A stretch of DNA of 64,000 bases from Acidimicrobiaceae bacterium (lineage in GTDB: Bacteria; Actinomycetota; Acidimicrobiia; Acidimicrobiales; RAAP-2). Below, in pieces: positions 19,746 through 29,450 of this stretch (positions are counted from its first letter, which is position 1; each line of letters begins with the position of its first letter). Location of the stretch: NCBI GenBank assembly GCA_025350565.1, contig JANXXO010000066.1, positions 1 through 64,000 of the forward strand, written 5' to 3'. Both the position numbers and the translations under genes were made by a program. The notes under the pieces are model-generated. The model was not told where the DNA came from. It saw only the letters and a list, made by a program, of their open reading frames with translations, and ran no database searches.

Positions 19746-21085
19746 TCGCGGTCGTGTCGACGAAAAATTGTGAGGCGCTCCTCGCCAACGCGCGCGCGCA
19801 GTTCGGGATCAGAGACCCCGAGGCCTTCGGAGTTGGCCACGCACAGGACGGCAATTTTACCCTCGTGGCGATTTTCGTGCAGTTGGTGTGCCGCCTCACC
19901 CGTCTGTTCGAGCGGAAAGACCGCCGACAGCGGCGGTACCACTTTGCCGTCGATGAGCGTTTGGTTGGCCGCCCACGCTTCGCGGTAGTTCGAAAAGTGC
20001 GATCCCTTGATGGTCTTCAACTTCATCCACAGGTGACGGTTGTCGTATTCGATCATGTAGCCACTGGTCGCTGCGCAGGTCACGATCGTGCCGCCTCGTT
20101 TGGCTACGAAGACGCTCGCACCCATCGTGAACCGGCCGGGGTGTTCGAAGACGATGTCGGGGTCCTCACCGACGAGGGCGCGAATGTCCTTACCGAATCG
20201 GCGCCATTCACTCTCGTCCTGGGTGTACTGGTCCTTCCAGAAGCGGTAATCCTTCTCTCGTCGGTCAATGACGAACTCACACCCGAGTTCGCGAAGCGTC
20301 GCGACCTTGTTTTCGTTGGAGACCACGCCAATAGGCGTGCCACCGGAATTAAGCACGTGCTGCACGGCGAAGGAGCCAATGCCGCCCGACGCCCCCCAGA
20401 TGAGGACCTTGTCGCCCTGGGTCACCGGCGCCCCGTTGTGCGAGACCAACATTCGATACGACGTTGAGTTGCACAGGGCGTTCACCGCCGCCTCTTCCCA
20501 GGTGAGATGGGTCGGCTTGGGCATCAGCTGGTTGGCTTTGGCGACACAGATATCGGCTAGTCCCCCAAAGTTCGTCTCGAAACCCCAGATGCGCTGACTG
20601 CTCGACAACATGGAGTCGTCGTGACTCGACGGGTCCTGGTCATCGACGTAGTTGCAGTGGACGGTCACTTCGTCGCCCACCTGCCAATTGCGCACGGCCG
20701 ATCCGGCGCGCACGATCACGCCCGCGGCGTCCGAACCAATGACGTGATAGTCCAAGGCGTGTCGGCGACCCCAGTACGACTCCTTGGCCAGCCGGTCGAG
20801 GAACCCGAACGTCGACAGCGGCTCGAAGATGCTCGTCCACACCGTGTTGAAGTTGATGGACGACGCCATCACCGCGATGAACACTTCGTCGGGGGCGAGT
20901 TCGGGAAGGTCAACGTCCGCGACATGAATACTTCGACGCGGGTCCTTGTCCTTGGTCGCCATTCCCTCGAACATGGACTGCTCGGCGCGCAACACGAGCG
21001 CCGCCCGTGTGGTCTCGGGCAGTGGGGTCGAGGCCAACGTCTCGCCTGACGCACCGGCGCGAACTGCGTCGAGGATCTCACTCAT
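19742..21085 (-). CDS. ccr: Crotonyl-CoA carboxylase/reductase
   Basis: 'VMASSINFNTVWTSIFEPLSTFGFLDRLAKESYWGRRHALDYHVIGSDAAGVIVRAG...VTVHCNYVDDQDPSSHDDSMLSSSQRIWGFETNFGGLADICVAKANQLMPKPTHLTWEEAA'. 4-nt overlap with mce. Confidence 0.96.
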   Translation of the reverse strand: MSEILDAVRAGASGETLASTPLPETTRAALVLRAEQSMFEGMATKDKDPRRSIHVADVDLPELAPDEVFIAVMASSINFNTVWTSIFEPLSTFGFLDRLAKESYWGRRHALDYHVIGSDAAGVIVRAGSAVRNWQVGDEVTVHCNYVDDQDPSSHDDSMLSSSQRIWGFETNFGGLADICVAKANQLMPKPTHLTWEEAAVNALCNSTSYRMLVSHNGAPVTQGDKVLIWGASGGIGSFAVQHVLNSGGTPIGVVSNENKVATLRELGCEFVIDRREKDYRFWKDQYTQDESEWRRFGKDIRALVGEDPDIVFEHPGRFTMGASVFVAKRGGTIVTCAATSGYMIEYDNRHLWMKLKTIKGSHFSNYREAWAANQTLIDGKVVPPLSAVFPLEQTGEAAHQLHENRHEGKIAVLCVANSEGLGVSDPELRARVGEERLTIFRRHDRE

Positions 21086-21258
21086 GGGCGAGAGACTAGT
21101 CCCGGTACTTCTCCCTCGTGACGGAACTATTACCGTGGCTCGAGTGCGGCGTTCGTCGCGCTCGATTCGTACGCACGTCGGTCCCTCCGGTTACGCGAGC
21201 CGCGCCCGCAATTGGGGGAAACGTCTAACGTGATTTCTAAACCCACCAAGGAGTCGCC

Positions 21259-22437
21259 ATGTCACGCAGCGTCATCGTCGCCGGAAGTCGAACGGCCATC
21301 GCAAAACTGTCGGGGGCCTTCGCCACCCTGAGCGCGCAGGACCTCGGCGGCGCGGCCATCAAGGGAGTACTCGACCGCACCGGCGTCGATCCGAGTTCAA
21401 TTGACGTGGTCCTCATGGGCCAGGTCATTGGCGCCGGCCAGGGCCAGATTACGGCGCGCCAAGCCGCGGTGAAGGGCGGAATACCCATGACGGTGAACGC
21501 CACGACCATCAACAAGGTCTGTCTTTCCGGACTGCAATCCATCTATCTGGCGGACCTCATGATTCGTGCCGGTGAGGCCGACGTCATCGTGGCGGGCGGC
21601 ATGGAATCCATGACTAACGCGCCCTATCTCCTACCGGGAGCGCGCGCGGGCTACCGAATCGGCGATCAGAAAGTCGTCGACTCCATGATGCTCGACGGAC
21701 TGACGTGCGCCTTCGACCAGTGCGCGATGGGCCTCGCGACCGAGCGCTACAACCAGGGTCGAGTGAGCCGGGCCCGTCAAGACGAGTTCTCGGCGCGAAG
21801 TCACCAGCTCGCGGCGGCGGCCATCGCCGCTGGCAAGTTCGCCGAGGAGATTGTGCCGGTGGCGGTGGCCCAGCGCAAAGGCGACCCCCGCCTCGTCGAC
21901 ACCGACGAAGGGGTGCGCGGCGAGACGACCGCCGAGTCACTCAGTCAACTCCGCGCCGCCTTCGAAAAAGACGGCACCATCACGGCCGGCAACGCGTCGC
22001 AGATCTCCGACGGCGGTGCGGCAGTACTCATCATGTCCGCCGAGCGCGCCGAACAGCTCGGGCTGAGGCCGCTCGGTGAACTCGTTTCCTACGGCCAGGT
22101 GGCCGGCCCCGACGCCTCGCTCCTTACCCAACCGTCCCACGCCATCTCGGTCGCCGCCAAAAAGGCCGGTCTCGACGTGAAGGCCATGGACCTCTTCGAG
22201 ATCAACGAGGCCTTCGCCGCGGTGGGACTGGCCTCGGCCGACGACCTCGGCATCGACGAGGACAAGGTGAACGTGAACGGGGGCGCCATTGCCCTCGGTC
22301 ACCCCGTGGGCATGTCGGGCACGCGAATTGCCATGACGGCACTCTACGAACTGCAGCGGCGCGGAGGCGGTGTCGCGGCCGTGGCGCTCTGTGGAGGAGG
22401 CGGGCAAGGCGACGCCGCCATTCTTCGCACGCTTTAG
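21259..22437 (+). CDS. Acetyl-CoA C-acetyltransferase (thiolase)
   Basis: 'TINKVCLSGLQSIYLADLMIRAGEADVIVAGGMESMTNAPYLLPGARAGYRIG...NVNGGAIALGHPVGMSGTRI...ALCGGGGQGDA'. Confidence 0.95.
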   Translation: MSRSVIVAGSRTAIAKLSGAFATLSAQDLGGAAIKGVLDRTGVDPSSIDVVLMGQVIGAGQGQITARQAAVKGGIPMTVNATTINKVCLSGLQSIYLADLMIRAGEADVIVAGGMESMTNAPYLLPGARAGYRIGDQKVVDSMMLDGLTCAFDQCAMGLATERYNQGRVSRARQDEFSARSHQLAAAAIAAGKFAEEIVPVAVAQRKGDPRLVDTDEGVRGETTAESLSQLRAAFEKDGTITAGNASQISDGGAAVLIMSAERAEQLGLRPLGELVSYGQVAGPDASLLTQPSHAISVAAKKAGLDVKAMDLFEINEAFAAVGLASADDLGIDEDKVNVNGGAIALGHPVGMSGTRIAMTALYELQRRGGGVAAVALCGGGGQGDAAILRTL

Positions 22438-22949
22438 TCGGGGACGAAGCTCTCCACCACGTCGTAGTGAGCGAGGCCAACTGGTCGGTCGTCGGGCAGC
22501 GCCAACACGTAGGCGCCCCCGAGGGGATAGTGATCGTGGCGAAGAGTTTTGGGCAACGAGCGCGCCAACACGAGCATCAATTCGTGCACCGTGGGGTTGT
22601 GCGCCACGACCAGCAGCGACGTAGTCACCGGATCAACGGCCGCGAGGTCAATGAGCAGATCCTCCGCGGCGACGTCGCGGATCCCGTTGTAGATGAGCGC
22701 ACTGAATTCGACGTGCTCGACGAAGGGCGTGCCTTCGAATGACCTCGTGAACGTCTCTCGCGTGCGAGCCGAAGCACTCACCAGCGCGGTCGTCGGACCG
22801 TACTTCGCCAGCTCCTTCTCCTCGCTGGCCCATACGTGCAGCTGTTCGCACTGTTCGCGGCCCCGCTTGTTCAACGACCGATCGAAATCGGACTCCCCCG
22901 CCGCGGCCGGCGAGGCCTTGGCGTGGCGGACAATGGTGAGATAGCGCAC
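22434..22949 (-). CDS. SixA-like histidine phosphatase
   Basis: VRYLTIVRHAKASPAAAGESDFDRSLNKRGREQCEQL...; RHG motif; GTG start chosen. Confidence 0.85.
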   Translation of the reverse strand: MRYLTIVRHAKASPAAAGESDFDRSLNKRGREQCEQLHVWASEEKELAKYGPTTALVSASARTRETFTRSFEGTPFVEHVEFSALIYNGIRDVAAEDLLIDLAAVDPVTTSLLVVAHNPTVHELMLVLARSLPKTLRHDHYPLGGAYVLALPDDRPVGLAHYDVVESFVPD

Positions 22950-23011
22950 CGGAAGAGTCTGGCGCAAATGACTGTCGGCGACCACTACTCGAACCGTTTA
23001 GCGTTGAACCC

Positions 23012-23911
23012 ATGCACCCGTCACTGACGTACTTCCAAGCAATCGTGATGGGCCTCTCCCAGGGCATCGCCGAGCTGTTCCCGATTTCCAGTCTCGGCCA
23101 CTCGGTCTTACTGCCGGCGTTACTGGGCTGGCACAACCTGGCCAACTCGCAACACGCGTCGGAGTCGTTCTTCCTCGCCTTCATCGTCGGTCTCCACGTA
23201 GGCACGGCGATCGGACTCCTGGTGTACTACCGCACGACGTGGATCGCGCTCTTTCGCGGACTCGGCAATCAACTCGGTGGTGTGCGCCGAACCGGTGTTG
23301 GCTCCTTGTGGCATTTGCGTGACCCCGACATGGATCCGAACTACCGCCTGCTCTTCGTCTTAGCGGTCGCCACGGTGCCGGTGGGGGTCGTCGGCGTCTT
23401 GTTGGAGCACACCTTTCGCGTCCTCTTCGCGAAACCGCTCTCGGCGGCCATTTTTCTCACGTTGAACGGCGTCCTTCTCCTCGCCGGCGAGCGACTTCGC
23501 CGCAACAGCGGTCGCCACGTGCAGTTCAAGACCATTGCCGAGATGACGCCGGGCAACGCCTTCTTGATTGGCTGCTCCCAGGTGTTGGCGCTCTTCGCCG
23601 GCATTTCACGTAGTGGGGTTTCGATGGTCGCGGGCCTTATGAACGGACTCGATCATGAGGAATCGGCCAACTTCGCGTTCCTCTTGGCGACCCCGGTGAT
23701 TCTCCTCGCCGGGCTGTACAAGCTTCCCGACCTGCTCGGTCCGCTAGGCAACGGTGTTCGTTATCAAACCTTGGTCGGTGCGGCCTGCGCCGGGGTGACC
23801 GCGCTCTTCTCGGTTCGGTTCCTCACCAAGTGGTTCACCACCAAGACCCTGATTCCCTTTGGCTTCTACAGCTTGGTGGCCGGAGCGCTCTGCGTGGTGC
23901 GCTTTAGTTAA
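23012..23911 (+). CDS. uppP: Undecaprenyl-diphosphate phosphatase
   Basis: 'FQAIVMGLSQGIAELFPISSLGHSVLLPALLGW...GCSQVLALFAGISRSGVSMVAGL'. Confidence 0.93.
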   Translation: MHPSLTYFQAIVMGLSQGIAELFPISSLGHSVLLPALLGWHNLANSQHASESFFLAFIVGLHVGTAIGLLVYYRTTWIALFRGLGNQLGGVRRTGVGSLWHLRDPDMDPNYRLLFVLAVATVPVGVVGVLLEHTFRVLFAKPLSAAIFLTLNGVLLLAGERLRRNSGRHVQFKTIAEMTPGNAFLIGCSQVLALFAGISRSGVSMVAGLMNGLDHEESANFAFLLATPVILLAGLYKLPDLLGPLGNGVRYQTLVGAACAGVTALFSVRFLTKWFTTKTLIPFGFYSLVAGALCVVRFS

Positions 23912-24510
23912 TCGGTGAGGACGCGCCGTCCGTCGATGGCGCGGCCCAACGTGAGATCGTCGGCGAACTCCAAGTCACCACCCACCGGCAAGCCACTCGC
24001 GGGTTGCGAGACGATGAGACCGGGCACTTGCAGCAGACGGCTGAGGTACATGGCGGTCGCGTCACCTTCCACGTTGGAGTTGAAGCAAAGGATCACTTCC
24101 TTCACCGGGCCGTGCAGTCGCAAGATGAGTTCTTGAATCCGAAGGCGGTCCGGGGTGACGCCTTCCAAAGGATTGAGTACGCCGTGAAGGACGTGATACG
24201 TGCCGTGGAAGGCGCCCGAACGTTCCACGGCCACGACGTCGGGGGGATTCTCCACGACGCAGATCGCCGTTTGGTCGCGTCGTTCGTCGGCGCAGATCGG
24301 ACAGAGCCCCCCCGTTTCGGCAATGTTGCAGCACCGTTCGCAAAAGGACAACTTCGTCTTCATCTCGTCGAGCGACAAGGCCAATCGTGCGACGTCCTCG
24401 GTGGGCTGGCGCATCAGCCAAAAGGCGATTCGTTGGGCCGACTTCGGGCCGACGCCGGGGAATCGCCCGAGCTCGTCCACGACCGACTGGAGGGCGGGCG
24501 GATAGGTCAT
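23908..24510 (-). CDS. recR: Recombination protein RecR
   Basis: MTYPPALQSVVDELGRFPGVGPKSAQRIAFWLM...CERCCNIAETGGLCPICADERRDQTAICVVE; Cys4 and TOPRIM. Confidence 0.97.
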   Translation of the reverse strand: MTYPPALQSVVDELGRFPGVGPKSAQRIAFWLMRQPTEDVARLALSLDEMKTKLSFCERCCNIAETGGLCPICADERRDQTAICVVENPPDVVAVERSGAFHGTYHVLHGVLNPLEGVTPDRLRIQELILRLHGPVKEVILCFNSNVEGDATAMYLSRLLQVPGLIVSQPASGLPVGGDLEFADDLTLGRAIDGRRVLTD

Positions 24511-26213
24511 CAGACTTCCGTCGTACCCGGGAACATCTCGGTGATGAGGTGCTCACCGGCCGAGGTGACCACGATTACCGTTTCGTCGGGGGAATAGGGT
24601 TCGTCGGCGTCCGGCGAGGACGTACGCGGCTTTGCCGGTCGCTGCGTGGGGGCCGGCGAGGACCTCGCCAGGGCCGGATCAACGGCCCAGGTGATTTGCA
24701 GCGGCGTCTGGAATTCGTGTTCCATGGCGCTCTTGAGACCCTGGGCAATCATCTCGGTGTTCTGGCGCATCTCCTCGGTGGGCACGGCAATGGTCAGATG
24801 GGTACCGTCCAACGACCGCACGAACGCCGACTTCAACAAGAGTTGTGCCCCCCGCGACGTGTGGGGAACGACGCGCTCGACGAACCTCGAGCGCACATCG
24901 TCAAGATCGAGTCCGTGCGCGCCGGACGACGCCGGTGTAGCCACGACGGTCGCCACGACGTCGTCGGCAAGGGGTTCGAGAGGTGGCACTGACGTCATCG
25001 CCGCGGGGGTCGTCGGCGCGGTCGACCCAATGGGCCGAAGTACGTGCGCCGGAGCGGGCGGTGGCGTCGCGGTCACCATTCGACTGCCGTCGCGCTCGAG
25101 ACGGGTCAGTCGCTCGTCGAGGGCCTCGAGGGAACTCTCCAATTCGGGCTTGATGAGCCGCACCACGGCGACCTCCAAGATGACGATCTTCTCGGGGGCA
25201 CTCTTCATCTCACGCATGGCTCGCCCAACGGTCTCGAGGATGCGCACCGTTCGTGGCAGGCCCAGTTGCTCGCCCCACCGCGTGAGTCGTTCGCGGTCAC
25301 TGTCCACGGCGTCGGCAACTTCGGGAGCGACCTGCAACAAGAACACCTGGCGAACTTCGGCGGCGAAGCTCTCCGCGAGTTGTTCGGGGTCCCAACCCTC
25401 TCGCGTCAACACCGAGAGCGACGTCAACGCTCCGACGGCGTCACCGTGCACCAGTGCGTGGAAGAGACCGTCGAACTCGGGCTGGGTCTCCATGACCGAC
25501 CCCGTGGCGATGAGCTGATCGAGTGCGCTCAAGGCGTCGCGCGCCGACCCGCGCCCGAGGCGCACCGCCGCCTCGATGGTCGCGTCGTCGGCGCTCAGTC
25601 CGGCCGCCGACTCGACCTCGCGCAGCAACGAACTCAGTATTTCGCCGTTGAAGAGGCGGAACTCGAGATGTTGGGTGCGAGAGCGGATAGTCGGCATGAC
25701 CTTGTGGGGGTCCGTCGTCGCGAGCACGAAGACCACGTGCGACGGTGGCTCCTCCAAGGTCTTCAAGAGCGCGGCCGAGGCCGCCTTGGAGAGTTGGTGC
25801 ACTTCGTCGAAGATGTAGACCTTCCAACTCCCCGGCGTGCCGTGCCAGGCGCCGGCGGTGATTTCACGAATGTCGTCCACGCCGTTGTTAGAGGCGGCGT
25901 CGAGTTCCGTGACGTCGAGGGATGTTCCTTTGGTAATGGCGGCGCAACTGTCACATTGGTTACAGGCGTCACCGTCCTTGGGGTGCGCGCAGTTGAGCGC
26001 CTTGGCGAGGATCCGGGCCGTCGTGGTCTTGCCCGTCCCGCGCGGTCCCGAAAAAAGGTAGGCGTGGGATACGCGCTGGTTCTTCACGGCACCTTGGAGG
26101 GCGCGAACCACGTGGTCCTGGCCGCGCAGCTCACAGAACCTGCCGGGGCGAAAACGCCGGTACAGAGCGGTCACGCCCTCGATTGACGTCGGAGTGGTTG
26201 ACGCATCGGGCAC
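24510..26213 (-). CDS. dnaX: DNA polymerase III subunit gamma/tau
   Basis: 'YRRFRPGRFCELRGQDHVVRALQGAVKNQRVSHAYLFSGPRGTGKTTTARILAKALNC...CAAITKGTSLDVTELDAASNNGVDDIREI'. Confidence 0.97.
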   Translation of the reverse strand: MPDASTTPTSIEGVTALYRRFRPGRFCELRGQDHVVRALQGAVKNQRVSHAYLFSGPRGTGKTTTARILAKALNCAHPKDGDACNQCDSCAAITKGTSLDVTELDAASNNGVDDIREITAGAWHGTPGSWKVYIFDEVHQLSKAASAALLKTLEEPPSHVVFVLATTDPHKVMPTIRSRTQHLEFRLFNGEILSSLLREVESAAGLSADDATIEAAVRLGRGSARDALSALDQLIATGSVMETQPEFDGLFHALVHGDAVGALTSLSVLTREGWDPEQLAESFAAEVRQVFLLQVAPEVADAVDSDRERLTRWGEQLGLPRTVRILETVGRAMREMKSAPEKIVILEVAVVRLIKPELESSLEALDERLTRLERDGSRMVTATPPPAPAHVLRPIGSTAPTTPAAMTSVPPLEPLADDVVATVVATPASSGAHGLDLDDVRSRFVERVVPHTSRGAQLLLKSAFVRSLDGTHLTIAVPTEEMRQNTEMIAQGLKSAMEHEFQTPLQITWAVDPALARSSPAPTQRPAKPRTSSPDADEPYSPDETVIVVTSAGEHLITEMFPGTTEV

Positions 26214-26251
26214 GCTCGCATGTTAATGGTGACGTGCAAGGTGCCGAGGTC

Positions 26252-26366
26252 CAAAGCAGTGGCCAGGCGGTCCGTGGCACCCAACACAATCTGCTGAGAG
26301 CTGCTGGCTTCCACCCCTGACTCGGTTCACAAACGGTCGTCGCACGGGACCCGACCACTGCTGTGA
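26252..26366 (-). ncRNA. ffs: Signal recognition particle RNA (4.5S, small bacterial type)
   Basis: Minus strand carries GTCAGGGGTGGAAGCCAGCAGC (GGAA tetraloop plus AGCAG symmetric-loop signature) in a long hairpin; closing helix AGCAGTGGTC/GGCCACTGCT pairs 26353-26362 with 26255-26264. Next to dnaX. Confidence 0.82.
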
Positions 26367-26461
26367 ACCTCGGCGTGCAGAAGGCTACCGGAGAGCACGC
26401 CCGGTTGACTCAGGTAGCCTTGCGAGCCGGTCTTCATTTCACAAAAGTGGACGTCGGATCG

Positions 26462-26549
26462 GGAGGAGTGCGAGAGCGGCCGAATCGGCACGATTGGAAA
26501 TCGTGTGAAGGGAAACCTTCCGTGGGTTCAAATCCCACCTCCTCCGCCA
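26462..26549 (+). tRNA. tRNA-Ser (GGA anticodon) with encoded CCA
   Basis: GGAGGAGTGCGAGAGCGGCCGAATCGGCACGATTGGAAATCGTG...GGGTTCAAATCCCACCTCCTCCGCCA; long variable arm. Confidence 0.95.
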
Positions 26550-26969
26550 AAGGGTGTTTACCAAGGTAGGACCAACCCCCAGGGAATCAACGGCAGTCCG
26601 GCCGAAGGGTCAATTTGTCGGGCGCGGTCCGCGGACGCACCAGTCGACGCGCCGGCCGCTCGGTCGAAGTTGAACGACGTACGCAAAGGCCACCGGGACG
26701 TGACTCGCCGCGGTGGCTTCGTGCTGTGAAGTTGAGGCGGCTACGCCGGTGGATCGTCAGGTGGACCTTCGCAATCGGAGAGTTCATGAAGGAGGACATG
26801 ACCGAACTCACCGCTCTCGTCGTGAACTCAATGTTCAGGGTACGGCCAGCGCAGATCGACCACCTCGCCGGTGCCTTTGGACCACGTGCGACGCAGTTGG
26901 ATGTGAGATGCGGTGCGCTTGGTGACCAAAGACAGGAATGAAACTAACGAGAACGCATTTGCCACCAGC

Positions 26970-27695
26970 TCAATCGGTCAACAAAAACCGCGATTCGTAA
27001 GCGCTGGCCAGGTCGTAGAGCGCTCGAGATCCGTCGCCGTTGAACGATGATCCATGCATCAGAGCGAGAACGTTCGGTGCAAGATCGCCAAGGCGCCGCA
27101 GAACACCTGCCGTGTCAGGAGCCAGAGAGGTGCTCCGAAAGATTGTCTCTGCATCCATGGCTCGTTCAACGATGTCATCGGTAGTGAGCGCAGGACCATT
27201 GCCCAGGTGAGTGAAAAGGTCTCCACACAACAATGTGCCAGTTGTCTCCTCGTAAAGAACTCCAGCATCCCAGCCGTGCGGCACATGTGGCGTGTCGAGG
27301 TGGCGCACTGACTTTCCCCCCAAGTCCAGGACCTCATTGTCGGCAAGCGGGCGCGGTAGCCGATCGGCCATGTCATTGAGCGAGACCAAACAGCCCGTTA
27401 TCCCGTGGGCCACCTGCGCGTCTGGGGCGGCGGCCAGCCAGTTGTTCATCGAGCCGCATTCGTCGGCCTCGACATGGCCGAAGGCGACCCAGCGCAGTCG
27501 ATTGACGGGCAGTATCCGAGCAACTGCATCAGAAACGAGTGGAAACATCGCTCGAGGTCCAGTGTGGAACAGTAAGGGCTCGTCGGCGTCGATGAGGAAC
27601 TGGTTGAACGTGAATCCGGCTGGCGGCGCGATATCCGGGACCCACGTGGACAACCGATAGATGCCATCGGCAATCTCGTCGGTGGTTGTCGTCAT
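26970..27695 (-). CDS. MBL-fold metallohydrolase (ODP / flavodiiron-like beta-lactamase domain)
   Basis: 'GHVEADECGSMNNWLAAAPDAQVAHG...HLDTPHVPHGWDAGVLYEETTGTLLCGDLFTHLG...LALMHGSSF': H-x-E-x-D-E-C-G, D and H ligand pattern. Confidence 0.82.
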   Translation of the reverse strand: MTTTTDEIADGIYRLSTWVPDIAPPAGFTFNQFLIDADEPLLFHTGPRAMFPLVSDAVARILPVNRLRWVAFGHVEADECGSMNNWLAAAPDAQVAHGITGCLVSLNDMADRLPRPLADNEVLDLGGKSVRHLDTPHVPHGWDAGVLYEETTGTLLCGDLFTHLGNGPALTTDDIVERAMDAETIFRSTSLAPDTAGVLRRLGDLAPNVLALMHGSSFNGDGSRALYDLASAYESRFLLTD

Positions 27696-28450
27696 CAGAA
27701 GGGGATCTTCTGACTCAGAAGTCCAGAACCGTGGCCTCGCCCCGAAAGGACCCGACAGAACTCAACGGCGTCGAGTTTGATTTCTTCGCAAGACTGACCT
27801 TGGGCGAAGGTACCTCCAGCCACGCCCTCGAGGACTAATTTGTAGGGCTGCCCATGGGCCCGAGCCCACTCACTGACGACGTTATCGACGATGACGCCAT
27901 CGTGTTCGGGGGTGAGAATCATCTCGATGCCCGTCGCACGCGTGAGATCCACTCGGTGCATCCAGAAGTCACGATTCATGATGGTATCGACCAGGTAGCC
28001 CAACTTCCAAGTGCCCTCAAACGGTGCTCCGGGACTAATCGGAATGGACCGCAACAGTGCCGGCAATCTACGTCGTCCACGTACCGATGCCTGCGCCTTG
28101 CTACGAAGTCGATTGGTGAGTTCGTCTGGCGAGAGTCGAGCGCGATCAAAGATTTGACTCGCCGTCATCTCGTCGACCAATGGTCGGCCACTGCGCTTTG
28201 ACTTCTTGGTAGAGACCAAGTACTGACGCACGAACTCTCGCAAGCTGGCGTTGCCCTCCATAGTTCCGAGCTGGTGGGACAGCAGGGCCTTTACATCCCA
28301 TCCCTCGCAATCAGTCGGCAGCGACCAGCAGTTAGGACGCAGTTGGTCAATCACGTCAATCAGCCGTCCGATTTCAACCTCCGCCAGCTTCATCGCTACG
28401 TCGTGACTCATGGTGCTGGACGACTCGGACTCGGCGCGAGTGGTGGTCAT
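27695..28450 (-). CDS. Maleylpyruvate isomerase-type (mycothiol-dependent, DinB-fold) protein
   Basis: 'IDVIDQLRPNCWSLPTDCEGWDVKALLSHQLGTMEGNASLREF...YLVDTIMNRDFWMHRVDLTRATG'; start trimmed to the ATG at 28450. Confidence 0.8.
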   Translation of the reverse strand: MTTTRAESESSSTMSHDVAMKLAEVEIGRLIDVIDQLRPNCWSLPTDCEGWDVKALLSHQLGTMEGNASLREFVRQYLVSTKKSKRSGRPLVDEMTASQIFDRARLSPDELTNRLRSKAQASVRGRRRLPALLRSIPISPGAPFEGTWKLGYLVDTIMNRDFWMHRVDLTRATGIEMILTPEHDGVIVDNVVSEWARAHGQPYKLVLEGVAGGTFAQGQSCEEIKLDAVEFCRVLSGRGHGSGLLSQKIPF

Positions 28451-29058
28451 GTGCTGCTCCTTGTTATGGGTGAGTTGAGAACGTAGTTGGCGAACATGTC
28501 GACGACGTCGTCGATGAGGCGCTGCCATCGGTCTCCACCGGGATCGTTGGCCAGTTGCTGGGACGCGAGGCCGCTGACCAGCGCCGTCCATAGATCGAAG
28601 TGGGCTGGATTGGTGATCCCCGAAGCGACGAACCACTCGCGCGAACGCTCAACTACCTCGATGGCCAGGGCGTAGGACTCGGGGGAGGGCTCGAAATCCG
28701 GAATCGTTCGCTGGAACATCAGTTGAAACCGGGCGGCGTCTTGCGCGCCGAACTGTACGAACACGGTCGCCAACCGATGGAGCAGTGCCCGAAGTTCCGT
28801 TGGCACTTCTTCGGAATCCATTTCATCGAGCAGCGCGAGATTGCCCTGCGCGAACATCGCGTCGTAGATCTCATTCTTGGAATCGAAGTACCAGTACAAC
28901 GACGGTGCTCGCATTCCCACCTGGGCAGCGATGTCTCTGAGCGCCAACCCAGACAATCCGTTCTGTCGAACCAATCCCCATGAAGCCTCCACGATCTCCG
29001 ATCGCGTCGCCAAATGTCGTTCGTCGCGTCGATTTCGCGTTGGACTATCTATCACCAT
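28447..29058 (-). CDS. TetR/AcrR family transcriptional regulator
   Basis: 'RSEIVEASWGLVRQNGLSGLALRDIAAQVGMRAPSLYWYFDSKNEIYDAMF'; 4-nt overlap with the MDMPI gene. Confidence 0.92.
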   Translation of the reverse strand: MVIDSPTRNRRDERHLATRSEIVEASWGLVRQNGLSGLALRDIAAQVGMRAPSLYWYFDSKNEIYDAMFAQGNLALLDEMDSEEVPTELRALLHRLATVFVQFGAQDAARFQLMFQRTIPDFEPSPESYALAIEVVERSREWFVASGITNPAHFDLWTALVSGLASQQLANDPGGDRWQRLIDDVVDMFANYVLNSPITRSST

Positions 29059-29139
29059 TAGTTGTGTCTAACATAGTACGAGCTAACTAGCAAGTACCAA
29101 TGTAACCAATTTTGATGGTGCGCGACGCAATGCACACCG

Positions 29140-29450
29140 ATGAATGATTCGCTTCTTCCGCCGCCAGTGCTGAATTGCGGATCTTCAATTCCTGGGCTTC
29201 CGACACAAGGCGTCGTCGAGCTAGCGCCAGTGCCCGCTGCCCAACCCGTTTTGGGCGAAGTAACGTCCCTGCCCCGCAGAACGTGCGCGCGACGAAGAAT
29301 CACGACTTCGGCTTCGAGCTCGCGAATACGCCGACGAGCTTTCATCAGTTCTGTCGACTCCTTCGTCGTCGGGCCGGCAATTCGCCGCGGTCGATGCGAT
29401 CTTGTTTCACCCAGTTGTAATTGGTGGTCGTCGTAACGTCGAGATTGTGG
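29140..29450 (-). pseudogene. IS3-family transposase OrfA remnant (frameshifted)
   Basis: One minus frame reads 'LDVTTTTNYNWVKQDRIDRGELPA', the next 'GPTTKESTELMKARRRIRELEAEVVILRRAHVLR': the IS3 OrfA HTH/leucine-zipper signature split by a frameshift. Confidence 0.75.

Noticed and set aside
25044-26186. 380-aa plus-strand ORF
   Set aside because: Fully antisense to dnaX, which has clear motifs; shadow ORF.
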